A stretch of 64,000 nt of DNA, taken from positions 1-64,000 of the forward strand of contig NZ_CABGGS010000007.1 of NCBI RefSeq assembly GCF_902158555.1, given 5' to 3'. Under the pieces are notes generated by a model. The model worked only from the letters and a program-made list of their open reading frames with translations. It did not search any database and was not told the DNA's origin. Of the stretch, positions 40,157 through 50,988 are shown one piece after another. Origin of the DNA: Klebsiella spallanzanii (GTDB lineage Bacteria > Pseudomonadota > Gammaproteobacteria > Enterobacterales > Enterobacteriaceae). The first letter of the stretch is position 1, and the number at the start of each line of letters is the position of its first letter. The translations under genes were made by a program, and so were the position numbers.

Positions 40157-40794
40157 GCGCCCTGCTCCGCGACCCATTGGTTCACCACTGCACGAATATC
40201 GCGCTCAACGGCCTCCAGCGGCTGCGTCGCGTCAACGGTGCGAATAGTCGAGTCTTGCGCCGCCAGTTCAAGGTAACGCGCGCGGGTACGGTTAAAGAAA
40301 TCCAGCGACTCCTGTTCGATACGGTCAAGCTCGCCGCGGGCGCGGGCGCGCTTCAGGCCAACTTCCGGCGTAACGTCGAGATAGAGCGTCAGATTGGGGC
40401 GAAAATCTCCCAACACCGCATCGCGCAGGGTCGCCAGCATAGTCTGGTCGATACCGCGACCGCCGCCCTGATAGGCCTGCGTTGACAGATCGTGACGATC
40501 GCCAATAACCCACTTACCCTGGGCCAGCGCAGGTTTAATGACCGTTTCAACCAGCTGCACGCGGGCCGCGTAAAACATCAACACTTCGGCTTTATCATTA
40601 ATCACTTCATCGCCGGTGGACTGGATATCCAGTACCAGGCTGCGCAGCTTTTCAGCCAGAATGGTGCCGCCCGGCTCACGAGTAAATACCATATCGCTAA
40701 CGCCCAGCTGTTTTAGCGTCTCTACCACGAGATTACGTGCGGTGGTTTTCCCTGCGCCCTCCAGGCCCTCGATGACGATATAATTACTGCGCAT
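40153..40794 (-). CDS. tmk: Thymidylate kinase Tmk
   Basis: Makes dTDP from dTMP; 213 residues. P-loop [10 protein letters not shown], the DR(Y/H) substrate motif in [15 protein letters not shown], and TREPGGT. The lid region [10 protein letters not shown] is of the E. coli type with arginines. It overlaps mltG by 11 bp and holB by 4 bp, so the run is translationally coupled. Confidence 0.96.
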   Translation of the reverse strand: MRSNYIVIEGLEGAGKTTARNLVVETLKQLGVSDMVFTREPGGTILAEKLRSLVLDIQSTGDEVINDKAEVLMFYAARVQLVETVIKPALAQGKWVIGDRHDLSTQAYQGGGRGIDQTMLATLRDAVLGDFRPNLTLYLDVTPEVGLKRARARGELDRIEQESLDFFNRTRARYLELAAQDSTIRTVDATQPLEAVERDIRAVVNQWVAEQGA

Positions 40795-41806
40795 TTTTTT
40801 CCTTAAGTACTTTCAGATAGTCCTGGACCGAGCGGTTATGGCTGGTCAGGTTAGTGTTAAACGTATGCCCGCCCTTCCCGTCCGCGACAAAATAAAGATA
40901 CGGCGTTTTCGCCGGATGCGCGGCGGCCTTCAGCGAGGCCTCGCCCGGTGCGGCAATTGGCCCGGGCGGCATGCCGTTAATGACATAGGTGTTGTAAGCG
41001 GTCGGGGTTTCCAGGTCTTTACGCGTCAACTTACCATTATAACTCTCACCCATCCCGTAAATCACGGTCGGATCGGTTTGCAGACGCATACCAATACGTA
41101 AACGGTTGATGAATACCGATGCGACACGGTCACGCTCCTCCGGTACCGCCGTCTCTTTTTCGATAATAGAAGCCATCGTCAACAGCTGATTTTGGTCCTT
41201 ATACGGTAGATTATCCATCCGCCCTTCCCAGGTTTTCTCAACCGCAGAAACCATCTTCTGATGCGCTCGTTTAAGGATGGCCACGTCGCTGGTATTCGCG
41301 GTATACATCCAGGTGTCCGGCCAGAACCAGCCCTCAACCCAGTCCGCATGTTCCAGATTGAGCGCTTTCGCCACGGTTTCATAGCTATCATCCGCCAGCG
41401 TATGCTTGACATAAGGGGCGTCGCGTAGCTGGCGCAGATAGTCGCTGACCCGCATCCCTTCAACGAAGCGCAGCGGAAACTGAGCTTCTTTGCCGCTAGC
41501 CAACAGCTGCAGCATCTGACGTACAGTCATATCAGGAGTGAAGCGATAGGTCCCGGCTTTAAAGTGGGACAGCTCGGGCTCAATGCGCAGAAGCCACTGG
41601 AAAACGCGCGGCCGGTTAATGACTTTATCGCCATACAGCTGTTGACCCAAAGCCAGGCGCCCGGTCCCGGTTTCAAGCGTAAAGATGGTCTCTTCTTTAA
41701 TCAGCAATTTGCTGTCCGCCAGTTGGCGAACTTTCCACATACCGATACCCGCGGCGATACCCAGTACCACCACCAGCAACAGGATAAAACGTAACATTTT
41801 CTTCAT
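40784..41806 (-). CDS. mltG: Endolytic murein transglycosylase MltG (YceG)
   Basis: Inner-membrane enzyme (340 residues) that cuts nascent glycan strands and may set strand length. One N-terminal membrane helix ([21 protein letters not shown]), a LysM-like part, then the YceG domain with catalytic glutamate in [15 protein letters not shown] and the [14 protein letters not shown] and [22 protein letters not shown] signatures. Lies between pabC (2 bp) and tmk (overlap). Confidence 0.95.
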   Translation of the reverse strand: MKKMLRFILLLVVVLGIAAGIGMWKVRQLADSKLLIKEETIFTLETGTGRLALGQQLYGDKVINRPRVFQWLLRIEPELSHFKAGTYRFTPDMTVRQMLQLLASGKEAQFPLRFVEGMRVSDYLRQLRDAPYVKHTLADDSYETVAKALNLEHADWVEGWFWPDTWMYTANTSDVAILKRAHQKMVSAVEKTWEGRMDNLPYKDQNQLLTMASIIEKETAVPEERDRVASVFINRLRIGMRLQTDPTVIYGMGESYNGKLTRKDLETPTAYNTYVINGMPPGPIAAPGEASLKAAAHPAKTPYLYFVADGKGGHTFNTNLTSHNRSVQDYLKVLKEKNAQ

Positions 41807-41808
41807 GA

Positions 41809-42618
41809 CTAATCAGACAGCTCACACAATGGGGCTAAAAAATGGTAAAGCTCGCGCGCGGACCAATATGTGTCGTTCCAACGGCGAACCGGCACCAGCG
41901 GCATTAATGCGTTACAGATAAGCACTTCGTCGGCTTCGCGTAGCGCATCGGGGCGCGTAGTCACTTCGACAACGCGAAACGGCGATGGTGCCAGCGTTGC
42001 GAGAATGTGCTGGCGCATAATACCGTTTACTCCCGCCTGGTCGAGGCGCGGGGTAAAAACATCAAATCCTTTACGCCAGAATACGTTCGCGGCACAGCAT
42101 TCCGTAAGCCACCCTTCACTGTCAAGGACCAGCGCTTCATCGGCGTCCGTCTGCTCAAGATGAGAACGAATCAGCACTTGTTCCAGACGATTAAGGTGTT
42201 TGAGTCCGGCAAGAGAAGGATTACGCCCCAGTTGAACTGGACTCAGTGACAAGGAGATCCCCTCCTCACGCCAGCGCGGGTAATGGGCTGGATACGACGA
42301 CACGCTGAGAACTCGCGTGGGACTCTCACAGCCCGCAGCGCTATATCCCCGACCACCCGCGCCGCGGGTCATCATCACCTTCAGTACGCCATCCTGATGC
42401 GGCTGAGCCTGAAGCGTCATTTCCTGCGCTAATAGCGCCCAGTCACAGTAAGGAATAAAAAGCTTTTCGCAGGTCGTCTGTAAGCGGGTGAGATGGGCAG
42501 ACAGAAACTGAATTTGACCTCTAATGATCCGCGCTGTAGTAAAACAGCCATCACCAAACTGAACGCCACGATCGTTAACCGCTAGCGTTTCACTTTCAGT
42601 GCCGTTTATCAAAAACAT
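41809..42618 (-). CDS. pabC: Aminodeoxychorismate lyase PabC
   Basis: PLP enzyme (269 residues) that releases p-aminobenzoate from aminodeoxychorismate for folate synthesis. Fold-type [19 protein letters not shown] near the N-terminus, PLP lysine in [16 protein letters not shown], and [18 protein letters not shown]. It follows the fabF terminator, so it probably starts a separate transcript with mltG-tmk-holB-ycfH. Confidence 0.94.
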   Translation of the reverse strand: MFLINGTESETLAVNDRGVQFGDGCFTTARIIRGQIQFLSAHLTRLQTTCEKLFIPYCDWALLAQEMTLQAQPHQDGVLKVMMTRGAGGRGYSAAGCESPTRVLSVSSYPAHYPRWREEGISLSLSPVQLGRNPSLAGLKHLNRLEQVLIRSHLEQTDADEALVLDSEGWLTECCAANVFWRKGFDVFTPRLDQAGVNGIMRQHILATLAPSPFRVVEVTTRPDALREADEVLICNALMPLVPVRRWNDTYWSARELYHFLAPLCELSD

Positions 42619-42690
42619 AAAGGACTCCTCATCGCCGGTCGGTCAGTGTCGCAGGAGAAAAAGAATGGAACAAGCGGAGAAAACCGAATA

Positions 42691-42712
42691 AAAAAGGCCC
42701 GACAAGCGGGCC
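42691..42712 (-). terminator. Terminator of fabF
   Basis: GGCCCG at 42696-42701 pairs with CGGGCC at 42707-42712; on the minus strand a run of T follows. Ends the fatty-acid synthesis operon. Confidence 0.85.
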
Positions 42713-42762
42713 AGTTTTCCGATGAGCATTGACGGCATCAAAGATGTTACGTCAGGCGCGCA

Positions 42763-44330
<1,568 letters not shown>

Positions 44331-44540
44331 ACTCTTAAATTTCCTATCAAAACTCGCTTTCGCGATGGTTTTCGTAGTGTATAAAATGTTGAAAAATTTG
44401 CAACTAAATCCCGGCAGGTCTTACCACGATTTTACGCTATTTTGCGGCTGTTTGCCCTCATAACGCAAATCATTTTGCACAAAACATTACAGTGAATCGC
44501 ACGGACTGCGCGGTTCCTGAACGTTTTGCGCAAATCTCGG

Positions 44541-45275
44541 TCAGACCATATACATTCCGCCGTTAACGTGCAGAGTTTCACCGGTGATGTAACTCGCTTC
44601 GTCAGAGGCTAAAAATGCAACCGCACTGGCGATTTCATTTGGAGAGCCGAGGCGCCCCGCAGGAACTGCCGCCAGAGTGCCCGCACGCTGCTCATCGGTC
44701 AGCGCACGCGTCATGTCCGTTTCAATAAAGCCCGGAGCAACAACGTTTACAGTAATACCGCGGGACGCAACTTCGCGAGCCAGTGATTTACTGAAGCCAA
44801 TCAGACCCGCCTTCGCCGCAGCGTAGTTGGCCTGACCCGCATTTCCCATGGTACCAACCACAGAACCGATAGTGATAATACGTCCATGACGCTTTTTCAT
44901 CATAGCGCGCATTACCGCTTTTGACAGACGGAAAACCGATGACAGGTTGGTTTCGATAATATCGTTCCACTCGTCATCTTTCATGCGCATTAACAGGTTA
45001 TCACGAGTAATCCCGGCATTATTCACCAGGATATCAACTTCACCAAATTCTGCGCGAATATTTCCCAGAACAGATTCGATAGATGCAGGATCGGTCACAT
45101 TCAGCAACAGACCTTTACCATTAGCACCTAAATAATCGCTAATCGCCTGCGCGCCGCTTTCGCTGGTCGCAGTACCGATAACTTTCGCGCCACGGGCAAC
45201 GAGCGTTTCAGCGATTGCGCGGCCAATACCGCGACTTGCACCGGTAACCAGCGCGATTTTTCCTTCAAAACTCAT
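44541..45275 (-). CDS. fabG: 3-oxoacyl-ACP reductase FabG
   Basis: NADPH-dependent short-chain dehydrogenase (244 residues). Cofactor motif TGASRGIGRAIAE, NNAGITRDNLL, catalytic tyrosine and lysine in YAAAKAGLIG, and the C-terminal ITGETLHVNGGMYMV. 12 bp after fabD. Confidence 0.97.
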   Translation of the reverse strand: MSFEGKIALVTGASRGIGRAIAETLVARGAKVIGTATSESGAQAISDYLGANGKGLLLNVTDPASIESVLGNIRAEFGEVDILVNNAGITRDNLLMRMKDDEWNDIIETNLSSVFRLSKAVMRAMMKKRHGRIITIGSVVGTMGNAGQANYAAAKAGLIGFSKSLAREVASRGITVNVVAPGFIETDMTRALTDEQRAGTLAAVPAGRLGSPNEIASAVAFLASDEASYITGETLHVNGGMYMV

Positions 45276-45287
45276 GGTATTCCTCTT

Positions 45288-46217
45288 TTATTGCTCAAGC
45301 GCCGCAGACATCGCCGCCGGCTCGTTAAGCGCGGAGGCAGTCAGGGTGTCAACAATACGTTTAGTCAGGCCAGTGAGGACTTTACCCGGACCAACTTCAT
45401 ACAGATGCTCTACGCCCTCAGATGCCATAAACTCAACGGTTTTGGTCCACTGAACCGGGCTATACAGCTGGCGGATCAATGCATCGCGAATAGCATCAGG
45501 CGCAGTTTCACTTTTCACGTCGACGTTGTTTACAACTGGAATCGTCGGCGCGTTAAACGTAATTTTTTGCAGCTCAACGGCCAGTTTTTCCGCCGCAGGC
45601 TTCATCAGCGCGCAGTGGGATGGCACGCTGACCGGCAGCGGCAGAGCACGTTTGGCGCCTGCAGCCTTACAGGCCGCTCCTGCGCGCTCTACGGCCTCTT
45701 TGTTACCGGCAATAACGACCTGGCCCGGCGAGTTAAAGTTTACCGGAGAAACGACCTGCCCTTCGGCAGACTCTTCGCAAGCTTTAGCAATCGCAGCATC
45801 ATCAAGGCCAATGATCGCTGACATCGCACCGGTACCTTCCGGCACCGCTTCCTGCATAAACTTACCGCGCATCTCAACCAGACGTACGGCATCGGCAAAA
45901 TCGATAACGCCCGCACATACCAGCGCTGAATACTCGCCAAGGCTGTGGCCCGCCAGCAGAACCGGTGCTTTACCGCCCTGTTTCTGCCAGGCGCGATAGA
46001 GCGCGACAGATGCGGTCAGCAGCGCGGGTTGAGTCTGCCATGTTTTGTTCAGTTCTTCCGCCGGGCCCTGCTGCGCAAGCGCCCACAGATCGTAACCCAA
46101 CGCCGCAGAGGCTTCACGGAATGTCTCTTCGATTACCGGGTAAGTAGCCGCCATGTCTGACAGCATCCCGACACTCTGAGAGCCCTGTCCCGGGAACACA
46201 AAAGCAAATTGCGTCAT
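45288..46217 (-). CDS. fabD: Malonyl-CoA:ACP transacylase FabD
   Basis: Loads malonate on ACP; 309 residues. Nucleophile S92 in AGHSLGEYSALV, oxyanion GQGSQSVGM, and the histidine in VPSHCALM. Between fabH (15 bp) and fabG (12 bp). Confidence 0.97.
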   Translation of the reverse strand: MTQFAFVFPGQGSQSVGMLSDMAATYPVIEETFREASAALGYDLWALAQQGPAEELNKTWQTQPALLTASVALYRAWQKQGGKAPVLLAGHSLGEYSALVCAGVIDFADAVRLVEMRGKFMQEAVPEGTGAMSAIIGLDDAAIAKACEESAEGQVVSPVNFNSPGQVVIAGNKEAVERAGAACKAAGAKRALPLPVSVPSHCALMKPAAEKLAVELQKITFNAPTIPVVNNVDVKSETAPDAIRDALIRQLYSPVQWTKTVEFMASEGVEHLYEVGPGKVLTGLTKRIVDTLTASALNEPAAMSAALEQ

Positions 46218-46232
46218 GTTTAAATCCTTATA

Positions 46233-47186
46233 CTAAAAACGAACCAGCGCGGAACCCCAGGTGAAACCGCCACCGAAGGCTTCCAGCAGAATAAGCTGAC
46301 CACGTTGAATACGACCATCGCGAACAGCCTCATCCAGCGCGCAAGGGACTGAAGCAGCCGAAGTATTGCCGTGTCTGTCGAGGGTTACGACGACGTTGTC
46401 CATCGACATTCCGAGCTTCTTCGCCGTGGCGCTAATAATACGCAGGTTGGCTTGATGCGGCACCAGCCAGTCCAGCGCGGAGCGCTCGAGGTTATTAGCC
46501 GCTAACGTCTCATCAACGATGTGCGCCAGCTCGGTTACAGCCACTTTAAAGACTTCATTACCCGCCATCGTCAGATAGATAGGGTTTTCCGGCTCGACGC
46601 GATCGGCATTCGGCAGCGTCAGCAGTTCGCCGTAGCTACCATCCGCATGCAGATGCGTGGAAATGATACCCGGTTCTTCAGAAGCACCCAGCACTACGGC
46701 ACCCGCGCCGTCACCGAAGATAATGATTGTCCCACGATCGGTCGGATCGCAGGTGCGCGCCAGAACGTCTGCGCCGATCACCAATGCGTAATCAACAGCA
46801 CCGTTTTTAACATATTGATCGGCAACGCTGAGCGCATAGGTGAAGCCCGCACAGGCCGCAGCGACATCAAAGGCCGGACAGCCTTTAATACCCAACATTG
46901 ATTGAATCTGGCAAGCAGAGCTAGGGAAGGCATGAGTACCAGAGGTGGTCGCAACAATAATCAGACCAATTTGCTCCGGCTTGACGCCCGCCATATCCAA
47001 CGCATTCTTCGCGGCTTCAAGGCCCATGGTAGCAACTGTTTCATTCGGTGCGGCGATACGACGCTCACGGATACCAGTACGAGTAACAATCCACTCGTCA
47101 GAGGTATCAACCATATTCTCCAGTTCAGCGTTCGTACGCACGTGCTCAGGCAGATAGCTGCCGGTACCTATAATCTTCGTATACAT
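46233..47186 (-). CDS. fabH: 3-oxoacyl-ACP synthase III FabH
   Basis: Starts fatty-acid synthesis by condensing acetyl-CoA with malonyl-ACP; 317 residues. Catalytic C112 in [13 protein letters not shown], the histidine in [10 protein letters not shown] and asparagine in [10 protein letters not shown]. 53 bp after plsX. Confidence 0.97.
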   Translation of the reverse strand: MYTKIIGTGSYLPEHVRTNAELENMVDTSDEWIVTRTGIRERRIAAPNETVATMGLEAAKNALDMAGVKPEQIGLIIVATTSGTHAFPSSACQIQSMLGIKGCPAFDVAAACAGFTYALSVADQYVKNGAVDYALVIGADVLARTCDPTDRGTIIIFGDGAGAVVLGASEEPGIISTHLHADGSYGELLTLPNADRVEPENPIYLTMAGNEVFKVAVTELAHIVDETLAANNLERSALDWLVPHQANLRIISATAKKLGMSMDNVVVTLDRHGNTSAASVPCALDEAVRDGRIQRGQLILLEAFGGGFTWGSALVRF

Positions 47187-47239
47187 GTACGCTCAGTCAC
47201 TCTTGGGTAATATACCTGGTTTACTCAAACTGCGAGGCG

Positions 47240-48337
47240 TCAGTCGTTTCCGGTTACCCGGGCCTGAGACCTGGAGTTTCCGTTTCTGCCGCCCTCAGGC
47301 AATTCGAAACCTGCAGGGTATAAAGATTCCAGGCGAGCGGCAATTCGCTGAGGAACCTGCCGCTGCACTGCCTGCACTGCCTGCTCTATCGCGACGCAAA
47401 AAGCGCGCTGGTTGGCAGCACCATGACTTTTAATCACGGAACCGCGCAATCCTAACAGACAGGCACCATTATACTGGTCGGGGTTGAGGTGACTGAATCG
47501 CCTTGACAGGCTTTTTTGTAACCAACGCTTTAATAAAAGCAGCCACCACGACCGTTTTTTCCCCTCTCCCTGTGATTTCAACAGTGAAAGGAACATTCTG
47601 ACAACACCTTCCATCGTTTTTAATGTGACGTTGCCCGTGAATCCATCACAAACCAAAACATCCGTTTTGCCCGTCAACAATTCATTGGCTTCCAGATACC
47701 CAATATAGTTGAGAGTTGGCAACGTTTTCAAAACCGCCGCCGCATCGCGAATGCTGCTGAGACCTTTCATCTCTTCTTCGCCGATATTCAGTAGCGCAAC
47801 GCGGGGGTTCTGGATCCCAATAACCTCTTCGGCCAGAACCGCTCCCATTACGGCAAACTGCACCAGCATAGTGCTATCGCAATCCACGTTAGCGCCCAAA
47901 TCCAGCACCACCGTTTTGCCCTTTAGCTGATGCGGTAACATGGTTACCAGTGCCGGGCGCTCAATCCCTTCGATGGGTTTGAGTAACAGTTTCGCCAACC
48001 CCATTAGCGCTCCGGTATTACCCGCGCTGACGCAGGCCTGGGCCCGCCCTTCTTTTACCAACTCCAGCGCAATACGCATCGAGCTACCGCGACTGGCGCG
48101 AATAGCCTGTGCGGGTCGTGCATCACTAGCAATAACTGACTGCGCAGGAATGACCTGCAGACGAGAACGTTGTTCAAAATCAGCTTTGGCAAGTAATGGC
48201 GCGATAGCGTCGGGATCGCCGACTAAAAGAAGTGTGAGTTGTGAATTAGAGTTCAGTGCCTGCAATGCTGCAGGCACTGTCACGGAAGGGCCGAAATCCC
48301 CTCCCATGACATCTAACGCCAGGGTTAGACGTGTCAA
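47240..48337 (-). CDS. plsX: Phosphate acyltransferase PlsX
   Basis: Makes acyl-phosphate from acyl-ACP for phospholipid synthesis. Homology begins at [28 protein letters not shown], so the start is the TTG at 48337, as E. coli uses; an ATG frame to 48391 adds 18 unrelated residues. This gives 365 residues, longer than E. coli (356) because of a different C-terminal tail ([17 protein letters not shown]). Conserved [21 protein letters not shown] and [16 protein letters not shown] blocks are intact. A 202-bp gap to rpmF holds an ERIC-type repeat. Confidence 0.93.
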   Translation of the reverse strand: MTRLTLALDVMGGDFGPSVTVPAALQALNSNSQLTLLLVGDPDAIAPLLAKADFEQRSRLQVIPAQSVIASDARPAQAIRASRGSSMRIALELVKEGRAQACVSAGNTGALMGLAKLLLKPIEGIERPALVTMLPHQLKGKTVVLDLGANVDCDSTMLVQFAVMGAVLAEEVIGIQNPRVALLNIGEEEMKGLSSIRDAAAVLKTLPTLNYIGYLEANELLTGKTDVLVCDGFTGNVTLKTMEGVVRMFLSLLKSQGEGKKRSWWLLLLKRWLQKSLSRRFSHLNPDQYNGACLLGLRGSVIKSHGAANQRAFCVAIEQAVQAVQRQVPQRIAARLESLYPAGFELPEGGRNGNSRSQARVTGND

Positions 48338-48406
48338 GATATCGTCGCTGCTCGGTTCGGCTATTCCCCAGTTACCTGGGGAGATCCTCACTAAGCTTCA
48401 TCACGC

Positions 48407-48528
48407 TTTTACTCTTTGTCTTTCGCGCTACAAGTGCGTTGACTGCGCTCGTTCACACCAGCCGCATAGTTATCTATGTTTCTGGCGATGCTCTCGCTTG
48501 CGTCTCCCTGCAACGCGAAATCCACGGA
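48407..48528 (-). repeat. ERIC-type (IRU) intergenic repeat
   Basis: Read on the minus strand the region follows the ERIC consensus in order: GCGTTGCAGGGAGACGCAAG, then GCATCGCCAGAAACATAGAT, ACTATGCGGCTGGTGTGAAC, GCGCAGTCAACGCACTTGTA. The central arms pair as in ERIC. It lies between rpmF and plsX, explains the enlarged gap, and will be transcribed as part of the operon. Divergent from the consensus, so probably old. Confidence 0.75.
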
Positions 48529-48539
48529 GTAATGCGTGA

Positions 48540-48725
<186 letters not shown>

Positions 48726-48729
48726 TCAA

Positions 48730-49251
48730 TTACTTATGCTTTAAGCTGGCTAATACGGCAAATGGGTTTGGTTTTTGTACCTCTTCAGGCAGTTCACCAA
48801 AGACCATGTCCGCGTCGGACACTTCACAGTGTTCAGAATCATGCACCGGAACGACTGGCAAGGAGAGGATGATTTCATCTTCAACCAACGCCAGCAGATC
48901 GATTTCACCGAAGTCGTTAACCTCAATCGGCTCATACGCTTCCGGCAGTGCTTCGGCCTGTTCGTCATTTCTGACCGGGCTGAAACAATACGTTGTGTGA
49001 ACATGATGGGGGAACGGTTTCCCGCAACGCTGACATTCGAGGGTTACCGACACCGTTGCATCGCCGGTTAAAACGGCAAGGCGCTGGTTATCGATAGCGA
49101 ACGACATGCTGCATTCCACATCGCTGTCCACGCTGACAACAGAATCAGCGACGCGCACAGCCTGATCACGGGTATAGATACCTTGGTAATCTAAGCGTTT
49201 TTGAGCCGTGCGAACCGGATCGAGAGTCAGGGGTAATTTTACCTTTTGCAT
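48730..49251 (-). CDS. yceD: DUF177-family protein YceD (Orf120-like)
   Basis: 173 residues, DUF177. [21 protein letters not shown] near the middle keeps a CxxC pair; the C-terminal half is acidic ([14 protein letters not shown]). The family is linked to 23S rRNA accumulation in other organisms; the exact role in enterics is not known to me. It starts the yceD-rpmF-plsX-fab transcript. Confidence 0.92.
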   Translation of the reverse strand: MQKVKLPLTLDPVRTAQKRLDYQGIYTRDQAVRVADSVVSVDSDVECSMSFAIDNQRLAVLTGDATVSVTLECQRCGKPFPHHVHTTYCFSPVRNDEQAEALPEAYEPIEVNDFGEIDLLALVEDEIILSLPVVPVHDSEHCEVSDADMVFGELPEEVQKPNPFAVLASLKHK

Positions 49252-49290
49252 AGGGCGCGCATATTAACTTTGTAACGTCATAGAGTCAAA

Positions 49291-49316
49291 GAAAAAGGCA
49301 GCCTCAGGTTGCCTTT
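49291..49316 (-). ncRNA. Hairpin with T-run between yceD and yceF, possible SraB terminator
   Basis: AAAAGGCAGCC and GTTGCCTTTT pair around TCAG in the space between divergent yceD and yceF, where no coding transcript needs to end. From memory, E. coli encodes the small RNA SraB in this interval. The hairpin would end a short leftward RNA starting near yceF. The RNA 5' end cannot be placed; the call rests on position and the orphan terminator. Confidence 0.4.
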
Positions 49317-49392
49317 TGCCATTTATTCGCACACATTGCGGCGCATAGTTTAAAATGATGCTCTGCGAAGCGCTATATGTGGATGAAAAAAT

Positions 49393-49977
49393 ATGTCTGA
49401 ACTGATCCTCGCGTCAACCTCGCCGTGGCGGCGAATGCTGCTGGAAAAGCTGTCTGTGCCTTTTGAATGCGCAGCACCGGACGTTGATGAAGCTCCGCAT
49501 CCCGGAGAATCGGCGCGTCAGCTGGTGATGCGTCTGGCGCAGGCAAAGGCGCAGGCCCTTGCCGCACGCTATCCGCAACACCTTATTATAGGCTCTGACC
49601 AGGTTTGCGTCCTGGATGGCGAAATTACCGGCAAGCCACACACGGAAGAAAACGCCCATCGCCAGTTGAGAAAAGCCAGCGGCACCATCGTCACCTTCTA
49701 TACGGGCCTTGCGCTATACAATTCCGCTAACGGTCACTTACAAACCGAATGCGAACCGTTTGATGTTCATTTCCGTCATTTGAGCGACCAGGAAATTGAC
49801 AGCTATATCCGCAAAGAGAACCCGTTAAAATGCGCCGGAAGCTTCAAAAGCGAGGGCTTAGGTATCACGCTTTTCGAACGCCTCGAAGGGCGAGACCCCA
49901 ACTCGCTGATCGGCCTGCCGCTCATTGCCTTATGTCAAATGCTCCGTCGGGAAGGGTTTAACCCACTGCTCACCTAG
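49393..49977 (+). CDS. yceF: 7-methyl-GTP pyrophosphatase YceF (Maf family)
   Basis: Nucleotide house-cleaning enzyme of 194 residues that hydrolyses m7GTP in E. coli. Maf fold: [57 protein letters not shown], and the C-terminal [23 protein letters not shown]. In E. coli rluC follows; here an accessory island starts right after this gene. Confidence 0.95.
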   Translation: MSELILASTSPWRRMLLEKLSVPFECAAPDVDEAPHPGESARQLVMRLAQAKAQALAARYPQHLIIGSDQVCVLDGEITGKPHTEENAHRQLRKASGTIVTFYTGLALYNSANGHLQTECEPFDVHFRHLSDQEIDSYIRKENPLKCAGSFKSEGLGITLFERLEGRDPNSLIGLPLIALCQMLRREGFNPLLT

Positions 49978-49990
49978 ACAGGCAGAAAAT

Positions 49991-50022
49991 GGGATCGGCG
50001 TTTCAATATTCACCCCGATCCC
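49991..50022. terminator. Hairpin between yceF and the exporter gene
   Basis: GGGATCGG at 49991-49998 pairs with CCGATCCC at 50015-50022 between the two converging genes. T-runs are short, so efficiency is uncertain. Confidence 0.5.
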
Positions 50023-50036
50023 CTAACGAACACTCT

Positions 50037-50822
50037 TTAAGCCAGAGCCATCAGGCTGGTAAAGAGCATGTTTCCGCCGACGAATAGCAGCACACAGTAA
50101 ACGATACGCAGGAACGTCTCTTTGTTAATGCGCTGCAGGAAGGCCATCCCCAGGAAGAAGCCGATCGCCGCCATAGGGAAACCGATAGTCAGAGCACCGC
50201 CGAGATGCTCCGTCCACGCGCCATTACGATACTGGTTAAAGGCGTTCCAGGTATTAAACACTACCCATACCATGTTCATAGTATTACGGAACTTTTCTTT
50301 TTCCTTAACGGTTTCGATGGTGTAAACGGTAATCAGCGGGCCGCCGATAGTAAAAGCACCGTGCACAACACCGCCTAAAATAAGGCAGCCATAGCGAAAA
50401 CATTTTTTCGCTGTCGTATCAGGAGCATTAGCCACTTCAACTTTTTTAAAGATCAACGGATTGACGATATGCTTGTAAATATTCATTACAGCAATGACCG
50501 TCACCATTGCGCCAATACAGATTTTCGCCACATTGGGGCTAATGGTATAAAAAAGATAGTTGCCCACCAGTATGCCCGGAACGCACAGAGCGACTATTTT
50601 ACCTAAATCTTTCCAGGAAACATCTCGCCAGGTTCTGACCGCCAGAAAATACAAGAAAGGTAATGTAATCAACGTTCCATAGGGCACCCCTACCGACGTT
50701 CCCAATAAGCCATTCGTGACCGATGCTGCTATAACGGTACAACCAAACCCTGTACATCCCTGAACAAAAAACCCGACAATTTGCATCAGGCCGACAAGTA
50801 TAAAATCAGTATTGAAACTCAT
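50037..50822 (-). CDS. TauE/SafE (TSUP) family sulfite/organosulfonate exporter
   Basis: Inner-membrane protein of 261 residues with about eight hydrophobic segments. TSUP features: N-terminal GFFVQGCTGFGCTVIAASV, PYGTLITLPFLYFLA, and the second repeat with GGVVHGAFTIGGPLITVYTIE. Family members export sulfite or sulfonates. It is last in the leftward operon after the glycyl-radical enzyme, so it probably removes the sulfonate end product or sulfite. Confidence 0.82.
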   Translation of the reverse strand: MSFNTDFILVGLMQIVGFFVQGCTGFGCTVIAASVTNGLLGTSVGVPYGTLITLPFLYFLAVRTWRDVSWKDLGKIVALCVPGILVGNYLFYTISPNVAKICIGAMVTVIAVMNIYKHIVNPLIFKKVEVANAPDTTAKKCFRYGCLILGGVVHGAFTIGGPLITVYTIETVKEKEKFRNTMNMVWVVFNTWNAFNQYRNGAWTEHLGGALTIGFPMAAIGFFLGMAFLQRINKETFLRIVYCVLLFVGGNMLFTSLMALA

Positions 50823-50988
50823 AATATCCGCCCTGGATATAAAGTATTCGCATGATCTCTGGTTCTTGTTACCGAACCAGAGAAGCCAGGCTGCGGGCAG
50901 TCGCGTTTTTACGACACCGGAGGCAAAACAACATGCTTCTGATGTCGCAAAGTTAACGGCTATCCCGCAGAATGCGCGTTGGTTATTA

